NCBI GenBank assembly: GCA_963170055.1
Contig: CAUJGJ010000161.1
Coordinates: 3,155,475 to 3,219,474 of the forward strand
Length of the DNA: 64,000 nucleotides
Direction: 5' to 3'
Source of the DNA: Halisarca cf. caerulea
Taxonomy: Eukaryota; Porifera; Demospongiae; Chondrillida; Halisarcidae
The stretch's first letter is position 1. Every line of letters starts with the position of its first letter. The translations under genes were made by a program, and so were the position numbers. The notes beneath the pieces were generated by a model, which made no database searches, was not told where the DNA came from, and worked only from the letters and a program-made list of their open reading frames with translations. Positions 1 to 12,439 of this stretch are shown in pieces.

Positions 1-300
1 CTAACTACAACACAAGGTTGATAAAAACCTTCGAAGTTCATCTCTACAAACAATGTCAAATTGCAGATGGCTCCTATGATGATGATTCTTCTTCTTGCCA
101 TGTTTTTAAACTAAGTTACAGGTCTCTAGGGAGGGTCCAGCATAGATCTCACCTTATGCCAGTGAGCTCAAATTGTTGGCGTGAAATGCCCGGTACCAGC
201 CTACCGGCTATAATTTTGATGGGCAAATTGCATGTATTTGCTAGATCAGCCTTTGTTTGGATTACCACAGAGCTTACAGGAGAGTAGGCGTAACTACTAT

Positions 301-405
<105 letters not shown>

Positions 406-706
406 GACACACATTACTACACTTTGCAAACACTACATACTGTATGGACAGAAACTTTCATGGCGCTAAATTTTCGCGGTTATCGAGGATCAGTGGGCAT
501 CCATGAATAGTATAATCTGCAAAAAATTAGCATTGTCTTCTTTATCGTGGAGTCAAAGTGGCCAGCGGTACACAGATTGCACAATATCCTTCAGAGCACC
601 TTTGCTCCATGGACTTCTTCGTCCAGAACGCACAGCAACAGGATTCTAAGATTCATTTGTGTCGTTTTTGTCATTCCATACAATTTACGTTCGTTATACT
701 ACTGAT

Positions 707-952
707 ATGTCAACCCTAAACTACTTCAACAAGAAATCTACACGAGATTCGTCTGTGGATGGTCAGTCTTCCGGTTTCCCTTCCCTGCAGGACGTTTTAC
801 CTGGTTCTACCACACAGGCGGTGTGTGATGAAACCTCAAAAGACAGAAGCAATAAAGTAACAGTAGTTATGTTGCTAATGTTGGCGGATATAGCATTGAA
901 TTTACGAATTAATATTGTGTTGTTTTTGTATTTTTTGGATTGCTTTTATTGA
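707..952 (+). pseudogene. hAT-like transposase N-terminal open frame (copy 1)
   Basis: An ATG starts MSTLNYFNKKSTRDSSVDGQ, followed by PSLQDVLPGSTTQAVCDET and SKDRSNK; the rest is hydrophobic read-through to a stop near an AATAAA signal (952-957). The short acidic/serine start with an NYFNKK motif resembles N-terminal tails of hAT/ZMYM-type transposases, but no BED finger or catalytic domain follows. I read it as the first coding exon remnant of a non-autonomous element. Low confidence in the family. Confidence 0.3.
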
Positions 953-1208
953 ATAAATTATGCATAGGATGCATGAGGTGTTCACTAAAATTCCTCAAAA
1001 TTTCAACGACGAAAATCCTCAAAATTGTGTAACCCTGAAGTTTCATACCACAAACGCTTTGGTCCATATAGTACTCACATATGCACGCAAACATATGCAT
1101 GAATAGAATTTTGAATGTGTACTCGGTGCAAATTTTAAAGGCCTTCTGGAGGGTGACGCTAACAATACAAATTCATACATACACCCATCCACCATCCCAC
1201 TCATTAAT

Positions 1209-1246
<38 letters not shown>

Positions 1247-1629
1247 ACACACAGTACTGACTGACAAACATCCAGTGGGACAATAGCAGGGGATAAAACC
1301 TGCACACTCTGAATGCATGTGCACATACAGCGATATACTGCCATGTGGTAATTCACCCGCGGATAGAGTATTGGTTCTGGTGAGTACTAAAAGGTAGGAA
1401 AGTCCACAATGTTTTTGCCTCACACTGCCAAAGATGACCTTCATTTTAACGATACAATATGACAGACAAATTTGCTATGACAGCACTGTATTGATACACA
1501 TCCATGCAAAAGCATATAGTATGTACCTACACATATATTAAGTACATACAGTACATAACTAGTGATGTGTAAAAATCTGCACACACAAATCAAAACTACA
1601 AAAATCAAGAACATCAATCTTCAATATAC

Positions 1630-1818
1630 CTTTCAGTGCTTTAGCTTCTTCCATTGAAGGGTCATGCTTATCCAGGATGGATGCTACCTTCTTTATAACA
1701 TCACTTTCTTTCACTGCAGTTGTTTCCACCAGTCTTGTTTTCCACTGGTAGTAGTGTTCAAAAACTGAAGTACACTCTTCCACTGATAAACAGTCTGATC
1801 CTCTGAGGTCACTCATAA
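1630..1818 (-). CDS. Putative 189-nt phase-1 symmetric exon (array module, copy at 1.6 kb)
   Basis: On the minus strand a pyrimidine-rich acceptor (TTGTTTTCTAG) precedes the exon and a GTATATTGAAG donor follows it. Two bases complete a valine codon at the 5' edge and one base of a glycine codon remains at the 3' edge, so the exon is phase 1-1 and 189 nt long. The module reads VMSDLRGSDCLSVEEC, then EHYYQW, KESDVIKKVASILDKH and ends ALKG. It looks helical and soluble, with no signal peptide or membrane segment. It is almost identical to the copy at 4294-4482 and close to 14964-15152. The family is unknown to me. The intact frame amid transposon-rich introns favours a real exon, but transcription is unproven. 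Confidence 0.68.
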
Positions 1819-1997
1819 CTAGAAAACAAGACACACAGCAGGTGATGACATTACTGCGTTATCCACTTTTTACATTATGGGATACATCAAGTAACGGATT
1901 CACAAAATATACACACAACTGGCCACTTGAGAATGTATGCCCACATATAATTATGCTGACACAAATAGACCGACACAGGTGATTGTAAACATACGTA

Positions 1998-2456
1998 CAG
2001 TAGAAAAACCCCACAAATACGACCACCATTGGGAACGGTGCAAGTGGTTATATTTTGAGCAAGTCATATTTCTCAAATTACCGTTCAGAATAGCATGGCA
2101 CATCCGTACGTCGTTCCGTAGACACAGGATGCACATAAGGCAATAAAACTGTTGAAAAAAGTACCAACACACCTCTTTTTTGTTACTCCATTGGGATGAT
2201 AGAAATTTGACCATAAGATTACCATCTCTTTCTACTGATAGGGTCATTTCAGAACCTAATGTCCACAGAATACAGCAGTATCCATAAATGAGTGGTCTAC
2301 ATTGTGAAGATTTGACACCAAGAGGAAAAAAAAATGTGGTCTTTATTCTGAAACTAATTTACGTAAAAGTATAGGAGAAATAGTGGACTACAACAAAGTG
2401 GTCTTAATTTTGAAGTGGTCTTATTTCCGGGATGGTCTTCTTATGGGGTTCTACTG
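1998..2456. mobile_element. TIR (MITE-like) element, CAGTAGAA family, copy 1
   Basis: The ends are inverted: the left end CAGTAGAAAAACCCCA matches the reverse complement of the right end (CAGTAGAACCCCATAAG), flanked by TA on both sides as expected for Tc1/mariner/pogo-type insertion. The element is 459 bp with no transposase, so it is non-autonomous. Equivalent copies lie at 4670-5126 and 15336-15777, carried by the tandem duplication. Confidence 0.72.
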
Positions 2457-2993
2457 TATGTACATGCACATGCGCTGAGGAAAGTATGCTCATATGTTTC
2501 CCTCTCCTGCCCCTCCCGCTTGCACTCAAATGTGGGTCATAGGTGGCTGGACTTTGTAGTACTCCATATGTAGGATTGGCTACCAACAATATGGCTGCTA
2601 CAGATTTGGGTAAATTTACTTTTGCGTGATAATTAGCAGTACATGCAGTTCCATTAGAAGTATTTCCGAGCAAAAGTGGTACACTTTGATACACTAACTA
2701 CAACACAAGGTTGATAAAAACCTTCGAAGTTCATCTCTACAAACAATGTCAAATTGCAGATGGCTCCTATGATGATGATTCTTCTTCTTGTCATGTTTTC
2801 AAACTAAGTTACAGGTCTCTAGGGAGGGTCCAGCATAGATCTCACCTTATGCCAGTGAGCTCAAATTGTTGGCGTGAAATGCCTGGTACCAGCCTACTGG
2901 CTATAATTTTGATGGGCAAATTGCATGTATTTGCTAGATCAGCCTTTGTTTGGATTACCACAGAGCTTACAGGAGAGTAGGCGTAACTACTAT

Positions 2994-3057
<64 letters not shown>

Positions 3058-3065
3058 CACACACA
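2994..3065. repeat. (AC)n microsatellite
   Basis: AC tract with one missing base (AACAC) near its end, equivalent to 301-396 of unit 1. Confidence 0.97.
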
Positions 3066-3378
3066 AACACACACACAGACACACATTACTACACTTTGCA
3101 AACACTACATACTGTATGGACAGAAACTTTCATGGCGCTAAATTTTCGCGGTTATCGAGGATCAGTGGGCATCCATGAATAGTATAATCTGCAAAAAATT
3201 AGCATTGTCTTCTTTATCGTGGAGTCAAAGTGGCCAGCGGTACACAGATTGCACAATATCCTTCAGAGCACCTTTGCTCCATGGACTTCTTCGTCCAGAA
3301 CGCACAGCAACAGGATTCTAAGATTCATTTGTGTCGTTTTTGTCATTCCATACAATTTACGTTCGTTATACTACTGAT

Positions 3379-3624
3379 ATGTCAACCCTAAACTACTTCA
3401 ACAAGAAATCTACACGAGATTCGTCTGTGGATGGTCAGTCTTCCGGTTTCCCTTCCCTGCAGGACGTTTTACCTGGTTCTACCACACAGGCGGTGTGTGA
3501 TGAAACCTCAAAAGACAGAAGCAATAAAGTAACAGTAGTTATGTTGCTAATGTTGGCGGATATAGCATTGAATTTACGAATTAATATTGTGTTGTTTTTG
3601 TATTTTTTGGATTGCTTTTATTGA
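3379..3624 (+). pseudogene. hAT-like transposase N-terminal open frame (copy 2)
   Basis: This copy has the same protein as 707-952 because it lies in the second tandem unit. The AATAAA signal again overlaps the stop region (3624-3629). Confidence 0.3.
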
Positions 3625-4293
3625 ATAAATTATGCATAGGATGCATGAGGTGTTCACTAAAATTCCTCAAAATTTCAACGACGAAAATCCTCAAAATTGT
3701 GTAACCCTGAAGTTTCATACCACAAACGCTTTGGTCCATATAGTACTCACATATGCACGCGAACATATGCATGAATAGAATTTTGAATGTGTACTCGGTG
3801 CAAATTTTAAAGGCCTTCTGGAGGGTGACGCTAACAATACAAATTCATACATACACCCATCCACCATCCCACTCATTAATAAACACACACACACACACAC
3901 ACACATACACACACACAGTACTGACTGACAAACATCCAGTGGGACAATAGCAGGGGATAAAACCTGCACACTCTGAATGCATGTGCACATACAGCGATAT
4001 ACTGCCACGTGGTAATTCACCCACGGATAGAGTATTGGTTCTGGTGAGTACTAAAAGGTAGGAAAGTCCACAATGTTTTTGCCTCACACTGCCAAAGATG
4101 ACCTTCATTTTAACGATACAACATGACAGACAAATTTGCTATGACAGCACTGTATTGATACACATCCATGCAAAAGCATATAGTATGTACCTACACATAT
4201 ATTAAGTACATACAGTATATAACTAGTGATGTGTAAAAATCTGCACACACAAATCAAAACTACAAAAATCAAGAACATCAATCTTCAATATAC

Positions 4294-4482
4294 CTTTCAG
4301 TGCTTTAGCTTCTTCACTTGAAGAGTCATGCTTATCCAGGATGGATGCTACCTTCTTTATAACATCACTTTCTTTCACTGCAGTTGTTTCCACCAGTCTT
4401 GTTTTCCACTGGTAGTAGTGTTCAAAAACTGAAGTACACTCTTCCACTGATAAACAGTCTGATCCTCTGAGGTCACTCATAG
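4294..4482 (-). CDS. Putative 189-nt phase-1 symmetric exon (array module, copy at 4.3 kb)
   Basis: This is the second exon of the tandem 2.7-kb repeat. Acceptor and donor sequences match the 1.6-kb copy. The first residue is alanine (G|CT) instead of valine, and the linker before the last helix reads DSSSEEAKALKG instead of DPSMEEAKALKG; otherwise the 64 residues are the same. The frame is open for all 189 nt. The near identity shows a recent duplication, so intactness alone is weak evidence of selection for this copy. Confidence 0.65.
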
Positions 4483-4669
4483 CTAGAAAACAAGACACAC
4501 AGCAGGTGATGACATTACTACGTATGTGCGTTATCCACTTTTTACATTATGGGATACATCAAGTAATGGATTCACAAAATATACGCACAACTGGCCACTT
4601 GAGAATGTATGCCCACATATAATTATGCTGACACAAATAGACCGACACAGGTGATTGTAAACATACGTA

Positions 4670-5126
4670 CAGTAGAAGAACCTCACAAATACAACCACCA
4701 TTGGGAGCGGTGCAAGTGGTCATATTTTGAGCAAGTCATATTTCTCAAAGTACCGTTCAGAATAGCATGGCACATCCGTACGTCGTTCCGTAGACACAGG
4801 ATGCACATAAGGCAATAAAACTGTTGAAAAAAGTACCAACACACCTCTTTTTTATTTACTCCATTGGGATGATAGAAATTTGACCATAAGATTACCATCT
4901 CTTTCTACTGATAGGGTCATTTCAGAACCTAATGTCCACAGAATACAGCAGTATCCATAAATGAGTGTCTACATTGTGAAGATTTGACACCAAGAGGAAA
5001 AAAATGTGGTCTTCATTCTGAAACTAATTTACATAAAAGTATAGGAGAAATCGTGGACTACAACAAAGTGGTCTTAATTTTGAAGTGGTCTTATTTCTGG
5101 GATGGACTTCTTATGGGGTTCTACTG
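4670..5126. mobile_element. TIR (MITE-like) element, CAGTAGAA family, copy 2
   Basis: Same element as 1998-2456 in the second unit. Its right end is repeated at about 5294-5316 by the 190-bp tandem duplication. Confidence 0.7.
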
Positions 5127-5553
5127 TATGTACATGCACATGCGCTGATGAAAGTATGCTCATATGTTTCCCTCTTCTGCCCCTCCCGCTTGCACTCAAA
5201 TGTGGGTCATAGCTGGCTGGACTTTGTAGTACTCCATATGTAGGATTGGCTACCAAAAATATGGCTGCTACATATTTGGGTAAATTTACTTTTGGACTTC
5301 TTATGGGGTTCTACTGTATGTACATGCACATGCGCTGATGAAAGTATGCTCATATGTTTCCCTCTCCTGCCCCTCCCGCTTGTACTCAAATGTGGGTCAT
5401 AGGTGGCTGGACTTTGTAGTACTCCATATGTAGGATTGGCTACCAAACATACGGCTGCTACATATTTGGGTAAATTTACTTTTGCCTGATAACTAGCAGT
5501 ACATGCAGTTCCATTAGAAGTATTTCCAAGCAAAAGTGGTACACTTTGATACA

Positions 5554-5876
5554 CTAACTACAACACAAGGTTGATAAAAACCTTCGAAGTTCATCTCTAC
5601 AAACAATGTCAATTGAATTGCAGATGGCTCCTATGATGATGATTCTTCTTCTTCAGTTTTCAAACTAAGTTATAGGTCTCTAGGGAGGGTCCAGCATAGA
5701 TCTCATCTTATGCAAGTGAGCTCAAATTGTTGGCGTGAAACGCCTGGTACCAGCCTACTGGTTATAATTTTGATGGGAAAATTGCATGTATTTGCTAGAT
5801 CAGCCATTTTTGGATCACCACAGAGCTTACAGGAGGGTAGGCGTAACTACTATGCCAACACACACACACACACACA
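5554..5876. repeat. Truncated third copy of the 2.69-kb unit
   Basis: Only the first ~320 bp of the unit is present, up to the first (AC)n tract, which is short here. The sequence then switches within the AC tract to the longer duplicated segment starting at 5876, so the breakpoint lies in the dinucleotide repeat. Confidence 0.85.
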
Positions 5877-6196
5877 AGTTTCATCCCGCAAAACTTGGAC
5901 ATGTACGTACGGTACTGAAACAGTTTCCAGAAATTGTAAATACATGAACGAAGAAGATGCCATTTAAATATGACACACATGATGTAAAGACTGGCATTGA
6001 AGCCGTTGTAGTATTGGTTCTTAAAATATTGTCATTTTTTCTTAATTTTTCATAATTATATTTTTCAATTTGTATGCAATTTGCTTATATACATGTAGTG
6101 TATGCTTAATACTATCATTTTCGTTTCTTGCAAACTCTTCAAACTTGTATATATATCCTGCAATCCATTTTTTAACATGCACATGAGTACAACGTT

Positions 6197-6955
6197 CACA
6201 GGTATGTTATGGTAGAATTGAGGCTAGAAGGGGGCATTTTGTGGTTTGACAAGGTATGCGATTAGATTATTACACCTCAGACCGTTTATCACGGTCTGGT
6301 CATGTGACCGCAGCTTAAACACGACATTTATACGTCATCATAGGCTGAAACGCGCGAGTATTTGAAGAGTTTGCCTTTGTGGACATGTGATGTCATGTGA
6401 CAAAGGCCCAAAGAAGCACTCCAGTCCATAAGGATTTTATGGCAAAAAAGGCGCGGGTCTAGATCTCTACGTAGAGGCTTAAACTTTGTCAAATCATCGC
6501 TGAAGGACTGAACTTCAAATTCTGATTTGGGGAAGATTGTTGGTCCATCCCTTCAGTTTAGGCGCAGCCATTTGTTACTATAGCCGTTCTTTTCAATCAG
6601 AAATCCCTTGACATAACAGCCAAGGAATGGAGCAACGTTTTCCCCAAATCAGAAAAGTAAGATTTGAACATGTTCTGTCTTCTGAATTCACTGGTGTGTT
6701 TAAATTCAGATGTCTAGACCTGCGCCTTTTGCGTTTTTTGCTTTTTTTGGTATGGTCAAAAATCGACCATGTACAACACGTACCATTTGTTTTTGCCTTT
6801 TCAAATTACATATGCACAAACTAGGAATGTTTGAAATACTATCTAGATGCTTTCTTGAGTCTTTCCACCTTCAGGAAGAGAAAACAAGACATTTTTACAA
6901 GCCATTCGAAAATGGCAGTCATGTTTTTTTGGCGAAAAGTGTCATAACATACCTG
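6197..6955. mobile_element. 759-bp foldback-like element with CAGGTATGTTATG ends
   Basis: The left end CACAGGTATGTTATG and right end CATAACATACCTG are inverted. The flanks carry a 4-bp duplication CGTT (6193-6196 and 6956-6959), and the paralogue near 17405-17420 shows the unoccupied site with a single CGTT. Inner segments are also inverted (GATTTGGGGAAGATTGTT against TTTTCCCCAAATC; GGTCTAGA against TCTAGACC), so the element can fold back. Two short frames inside it are not recognised. Confidence 0.85.
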
Positions 6956-8161
6956 CGTTTCGAAATAGTTAAATATTATATATAATTTGTCTACATGTAG
7001 TCTAATAATTACATATACGTATGTTCCACAATGTTATTTCAATGTTCACTTCCAATATATTATTTCCAGTTTTCTATATACATTGGCTGTACGTTGTTTT
7101 GACATCGAGTCAATTTAATAATCTAGAAAAATATAATTGTTAAATTTGGCTACCCCTAGGGTAGTGTTCTCCAAAGGGGGGTATATCATCCTAGGATACT
7201 TTACTCTGGGGTGATAATTTATAAAACATCCTATCTTATTAAAGGGACACTGCCACATTTTTTTTCCTGTTAAACGTTAGTATACACGCTAAAAGTAACA
7301 TGCGCGGTGTTCATACTTTACAATTATGTGTGCAAATAGGAGTTAATTGTCGTTATCTTTTGACTAAATCTACCATTTTTCGATTAAATGTGTGGGTCAA
7401 CAAATTTCAGCTGAAAAGTGGAAGTGACGTCACAAGGGGAAGGGAAGCAAAAATCGTGTAAACAAATAATGGGAAATATGAGCGTTTCTTCTACCGATTT
7501 GTTTTATTTTACAAATGTTGTTGGTTTAGCTTAGTCGATTAAAGCATGGTAGAAAGCATTTATGAGGAACAAATAGGCACGGAGGATCAAACAAAGCCTC
7601 TACCGACACTGCAGCAGGCTTGGCAAACACTAGAGCACTGACAAAGACCGAAGAAGATTACCATCATGGCATCATGCGTTTATTTGGAAGCTTAAGAATG
7701 CTGTACGATAAACATTTTCTTCCAGAATTCGAATATAGTGTTATGTAGCTTTAGGGAAATCTTCGCCAGTAGTGTTCGCGTACATCACAGTTGCTATGCA
7801 TGCCCTCTGCTATAGGGAGGGTCTCTGATGTAAACAACAAGTTTCCGTAAAACAAAAAGTCTAAGAATTCAAAGCAGAGATGGATTTGATATTATCAATA
7901 ATGAGCCATGAAAGTACCAATCCGGTCTTTTTGGACACGTCCTAGGGTGTACATGCAGGAATAGAATCTGCATGATACCAATGCTTCTGCTCCTGAAGGT
8001 GGACTATCTCACAAGAGTGTACCTAAGACATAGCCTGCACATTGCATCTTCTTCATAAACAGCACTCAGTAGGATACAAAGTTTTTTTCCATCTCCAGTT
8101 CATTAAATGATGAGCTGTGGATTGGCCCAGTTTGTGTCCAGGGTTGCCGTAAACGTTAATA

Positions 8162-8757
8162 CCGTATATTCCCTAATTTTTCGTCAGAGCAAATTTTAGG
8201 AAATTTTGGTCATTTAGAGAGTTGTTGGTCACTGACCAACAACCTGACGAATAATTAGAGAATACCGACGAATAATTAGAGCACCTGACGAATATTTAGA
8301 GTTAGGGTAAAATGGCGGCATTCAGTCTGACGGTTGTGGCGCCTGTGCGAGGTTATCACGTATTTATAGAGCGATGGGAGGCAGCTATTGGCGACTGCCT
8401 AACCTTCAAACAGCAATTTGGTAAGTGAACGATATCGACTAGTTTACTATTGTCTTCCGCATGTTCAGTGACTTTGATATCGCGAAAACCATGAAGGGCT
8501 GTCAGGGAGACGAGGCGAGTGCAAATGATCTTTATCCATCGATAAATCCGGGGGTCCGAGGTACGGTACTAACAAAACAAGACTCTTTCGAACACGTGTC
8601 AGTCTCTATTGTGTCGTCACTATTGTGCTGACGAAACAATAGAGTCAAAGACGAATAATTAGGGAACGTCACATTTCGTCATGAATTAGGGAGCAATAAG
8701 GTCCAATTTGGGGACTTGACGAAAAATTAGGGTGACGAAAAATTAGGGAATATACGG
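8162..8757. mobile_element. 596-bp TIR element, CCGTATATTCCCTAA family
   Basis: Inverted ends CCGTATATTCCCTAATTTTT and its complement AAAAATTAGGGAATATACGG are flanked by TA. The paralogous position at 19194 has an empty site with a single TA. Inside, many short repeats of the type GACGAATAATTAG extend the termini inward. No transposase is present. Confidence 0.88.
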
Positions 8758-9674
8758 TATTTCATCAGTAAACAGCTATATCTTTGATAACAGTAACAAG
8801 TATCGTGAACAGGGGATGGGCCCTGCTATTGGAGTTCTCATGTTTTGTGTAGCTATCATGTCCCTGTAAAGCTGTAACTAAACTATTTGCAGTGAAATAT
8901 GCCCAGGGTTCACCTGTGACATTGCAAATGGTTCAGGGTCACTACATATTGTACAGCAGTAGAACTGTATATCTACTTATATACAAGGCCCACTTAGACA
9001 GGTGGGCCAGGTGGGCCGTGGCCCACCCAACATTTTTGGAAGCCTTAAGAACAAAACTTACCTTCATCGAAATTTTAGCTATAGGCGAGGTTGTAATAAT
9101 CACACAAATGCATAGCAAACACCTAATAAGTTTGAGCAAACTAAGCTTAAAGTTGCTCCTGTATCCTTGAAATTACAGAATCCTAAGCAACTTTTACAGA
9201 CTACTCTCCAGCCATGAGTGCGATTGCCAAAATTCCGCCATTTCTAATAAGTATTGATTAATACATACTGTAAAGATGGCTGTGTAATCCATACCAGTAC
9301 CAATTTCAATGATCCACCTGTTTGTAACCCATACCAGTACCAATTTCAGTGATCTATTCAAATCCGAAGGACTTGATTATATTGAATCCATTACTAATGT
9401 ATTGTATATGGTATATACTAGTTAGTAATGGATGCACTATCCTTCAGATTTGCTTACTCATGCAAGGAATGAAACATTAAGTGGTACTGCTAGCTGGTAT
9501 GGACTACAAACAGGAACACCGTGGAACCTCCGATAGTGGACTCTCCCAAATAAGGACACAGTACAATAAACCTCTCTACAAAGGGCACAGCTTGAAGTCC
9601 CAAAATATATTCTCCCTATGGCTCTTATACATTTTGCTACTCCCAAAGAGGACACCCTCCTTGCAAAGAACAAA

Positions 9675-10554
9675 TGAGGGATTGCTCCTTCTGTTCTTCT
9701 TGGTCACATTGCTCACAGAAACATGTAGGACCCATTTTTGCAGTTTATACTATTCAGCAAAACCCTGTTCCCCAGATACACACTGCAAAGTGCGAGAAGA
9801 ACAGATGTTTTGTGTAACTTACTTTGTAGGACTATAGGATTAATCAATATCAGAGGCATTTCCTCAATGTGAGTATGGAATTGCATTTGCCATGTGAACA
9901 CTTGTATTAAAAGGACACCAATCATATTCAAATGAGAGTGCAAATTCGAATGATTTGCAGGAAAAACTTCATATGTGGCAAAAAATCCCCCAATAGCAAG
10001 GTGAAGTCTCTACATAGATTCCCTTCAGTAATTTGCAGCAGCTGACATTCACTTTCAGATGGCGGTTCGAAGATGAAGAAGGTTCAAACTGGCAATGCTA
10101 AATTCATTGGCCCGTTGTGGAACCTTTGTTCTACCGCTAGCCACAAAACTTGTAATTTCATCGATTTTACCATTGTGAAAAACAACAATGTCACCCAGCT
10201 AGTGACAAAAGATACTGACAGTGTACATTAAAATATGAATTTCATCACTTAGACTTTCACTAGCCATGAATAATAAGAGTGATAAACTTTTTTTTAGATA
10301 GAATATACTACCTTCTTGCCCTAGGTAAACATGAAGGGAAGTGGGGGGCAGATTTATTCAGGTGAGGTTATATCAGCAACTACATTAATTGGACCAAATC
10401 TTGGTCCAAGGTCGCAGATTAGTGAACAAAGGGTAAAATAATAATACATATCCAATAACTACACAATACGAGGACATTTAATAACAAATGTATAAACATG
10501 TGTACACAGTAAAAACTTACACAAGACAAGCACAAAAATGTACACTATACACAC
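9675..10554. other. No gene recognised
   Basis: After the end of duplication A the sequence is unique within the window. Short open frames (9481-9837, 9713-9943) have no recognisable motif. Confidence 0.5.
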
Positions 10555-10743
10555 CTTTCAGTGTTCTAGGTACTCCACTAGAAGGGAAATGCTTGTCCAC
10601 GATAAATGCTACCTTTTCTACAATATCCCTTTCTCTTACTGCAGCTGTTTCCACCAGTCTCCTTTCCCACAAATTGTAGTTTGCAAAAACTGAAGTACAT
10701 TCTTCCACTGATAAACAATCTGATCCTCTGAGGTCAGACATAA
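10555..10743 (-). CDS. Putative 189-nt phase-1 symmetric exon (divergent copy at 10.6 kb)
   Basis: The exon lies between a CTAG acceptor and a GGTGTGTATAG donor, again 189 nt and phase 1-1. The module keeps VMSDLRGSDCLSVEECTSVF and then diverges: ANYNLWERRLVETAAVRERD, IVEKVAFIVDKHFPSSG, ending TLKG. It differs from its neighbours at many positions yet has no stop or indel, which argues for purifying selection rather than a fresh copy. It sits only about 400 bp from the copy at 11151-11339, the closest pair in the array. Confidence 0.7.
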
Positions 10744-11150
10744 CTAGAAGACAAGACACACAGCAAGTGACGATATTCTCATGTGTATTATCCACTTATT
10801 ATCCACTTGTGTATAATATTATTATTATGCGATAATATATGGATTGTCAAGCTACTGTATAGTTGATGCATAGAATACACGAAAACTCTGAATGTATTAT
10901 ACACATGCATGGTGGGCTCAGGTGATAGCAAATGCATGCACATGCACATGACAATGTGTTCATGAAAATATGTTCATATGCAGACATGGACACACAAAAA
11001 CCAACCTGATAAGAATCCACTTGAAGATAATCTAATTTCTACAAAAAGATGGCAGGAAGGGCAACACAATTATATTATGTAGTTGGACAGGTGCATAGAG
11101 TTTGACATTCAATGCTTATATTAAGCATATCATATCCATCTAAACTGTAC

Positions 11151-11339
11151 CTTTCAGTACTCTAGTTTCATTATGAAAAGGGTAATGCTTGTCCATGATA
11201 GAGGCTATCTTCACTTGAATATGACTTTCTTTCATTACAGCTTTCCCCACCAGTCTACCTGCCCACTCATAGTAGTATTGGAAAACTGCAGCACATTCTT
11301 CATCCGACAAACATTCTGATCCCTTGAGGTCGGCCATAA
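11151..11339 (-). CDS. Putative 189-nt phase-1 symmetric exon (divergent copy at 11.2 kb)
   Basis: The acceptor is TTTTCTAG and the donor GTACAGTTTAG. The 189-nt phase 1-1 frame is intact. This is one of the most divergent array members: VMADLKGSECLSDEECAAVF, QYYYEWAGRLVGKAVMKESH, IQVKIASIMDKHYPFHNET, ending VLKG. The invariant positions (leucine and glycine before the CLS motif, EEC, VF, W, RL, KE, KIAS, DKH, LKG) are kept, which defines the module core. Function unknown. Confidence 0.7.
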
Positions 11340-11625
11340 CTAGAAAACAAGACATACAGCAGGTGACGGTATTCCCTTGTGTATTATCCACTTGTGTACA
11401 TTACATGATACGTCAAGTAACGGACTCACAAAATATACACACAACCCCATAAATGAATATCCAGATAATTATGCTGACACACATGCACAAACAGACACAG
11501 GTGACTGTGAAATCATGCACATGTACATACAATCATGAAAGTATACATATAATAATGGACCCACATATTCTTATATAATAGTATAATATTGTGTAGGAAG
11601 ATGCTTTAAGTTGGGGAGAGATATA

Positions 11626-12169
11626 CTGCATATTCTCTGAAAATCCGTCACACTTAGTTTCACAAAAATTTCATCTGAAGAGAGAAATTAGAGTTGTCTT
11701 CCCACCTATGAGAATGGCTGACGAAACTTTGGAGTTGAGCAATGAATACTTAGAGAGATGACGAAATAGTAGAGTTCGGCTATTATATGCTACTATAATG
11801 ATTTAAATATCCCTGAAAAGTAGCAAAAAGAACGCTAAAGTGCTTTTCTTAGCACTTTGGTGCACGGTTTGTAATTCGGAGGGGATAGATAGGTGCGTAG
11901 CCGCCATTTCTTTCTGCTCGCACTCGATGGTAGACCTATAAAACTGTGAATACACCATCCAAAGCACAGGAAGAAGAACCATTGTTAGAATTAACAAAAC
12001 TTAAATTCATTTCAAAAGTTAATCTTAGGCTGAAAATTTGCATGACGAAATAATGGAGAACACACGGAAGTTTTAGAAAATGGCCATTTCGTCAAACTTT
12101 AGAGACATTTTCGACACAAAACTATGGGTGACAAAATTATGGAGTGCCAAATTTTTAGAGAATATACGG
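11626..12169. mobile_element. 544-bp TIR element, second CCGTATATT-type family member
   Basis: The right end TTTTTAGAGAATATACGG and the left end CTGCATATTCTCTGAAAATC are inverted, flanked by TA. Internal GACGAAATAGTAGAG and ACGAAATAATGGAG repeats mirror the architecture of the 8162-8757 element although the sequence is diverged. A short minus frame (11803-11997) is not recognised. Confidence 0.68.
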
Positions 12170-12439
12170 TATATGATAGATCTATAGGAACATACATGTA
12201 GTTCATCATTGATTTCAATGTACTATACATGCATTAAACACAACACTGTGACAGTGTCACTAATATATTACCATGCATGCGTGCCAAAGATTCTATCATA
12301 CTATATGAAGTACAGATGCTGTGTAAGACACAAAAAGAAACAACTTAACTATTTGCAAATAAAGTTAAAACACATATACGCAAGTTAAGATTCTCTTCAG
12401 CAGAAGCTGCTAAATGATCCTTGCTTGTGTGAATTGGCC

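Larger units (their letters stand above)
2694..5553. repeat. Tandem repeat unit, 2.69-kb copy 2 with an internal 190-bp tandem duplication
   Basis: This copy has the same order as copy 1. It is longer because a 190-bp segment is duplicated: 5104-5293 and 5294-5483. The duplication includes the outer end of the TIR element and its flank, so it arose after the TIR insertion. Confidence 0.93.
5876..9674. repeat. Segmental duplication A, left copy
   Basis: This stretch is paralogous to 17091-20059. The shared parts include the segment starting GTTTCATCCCGC, the GACATCGAGTCAATTTAAT region, the AAAGCATTTATGAGGAAC region and the GCCCACTTAGACAGGTGGGCC region. The left copy alone carries the insertions at 6197-6955 and 8162-8757. 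No intact gene is recognised. A 92-codon frame at 8892-9170 has a counterpart at 19204-19554 but is not recognisable as a protein. Confidence 0.9.
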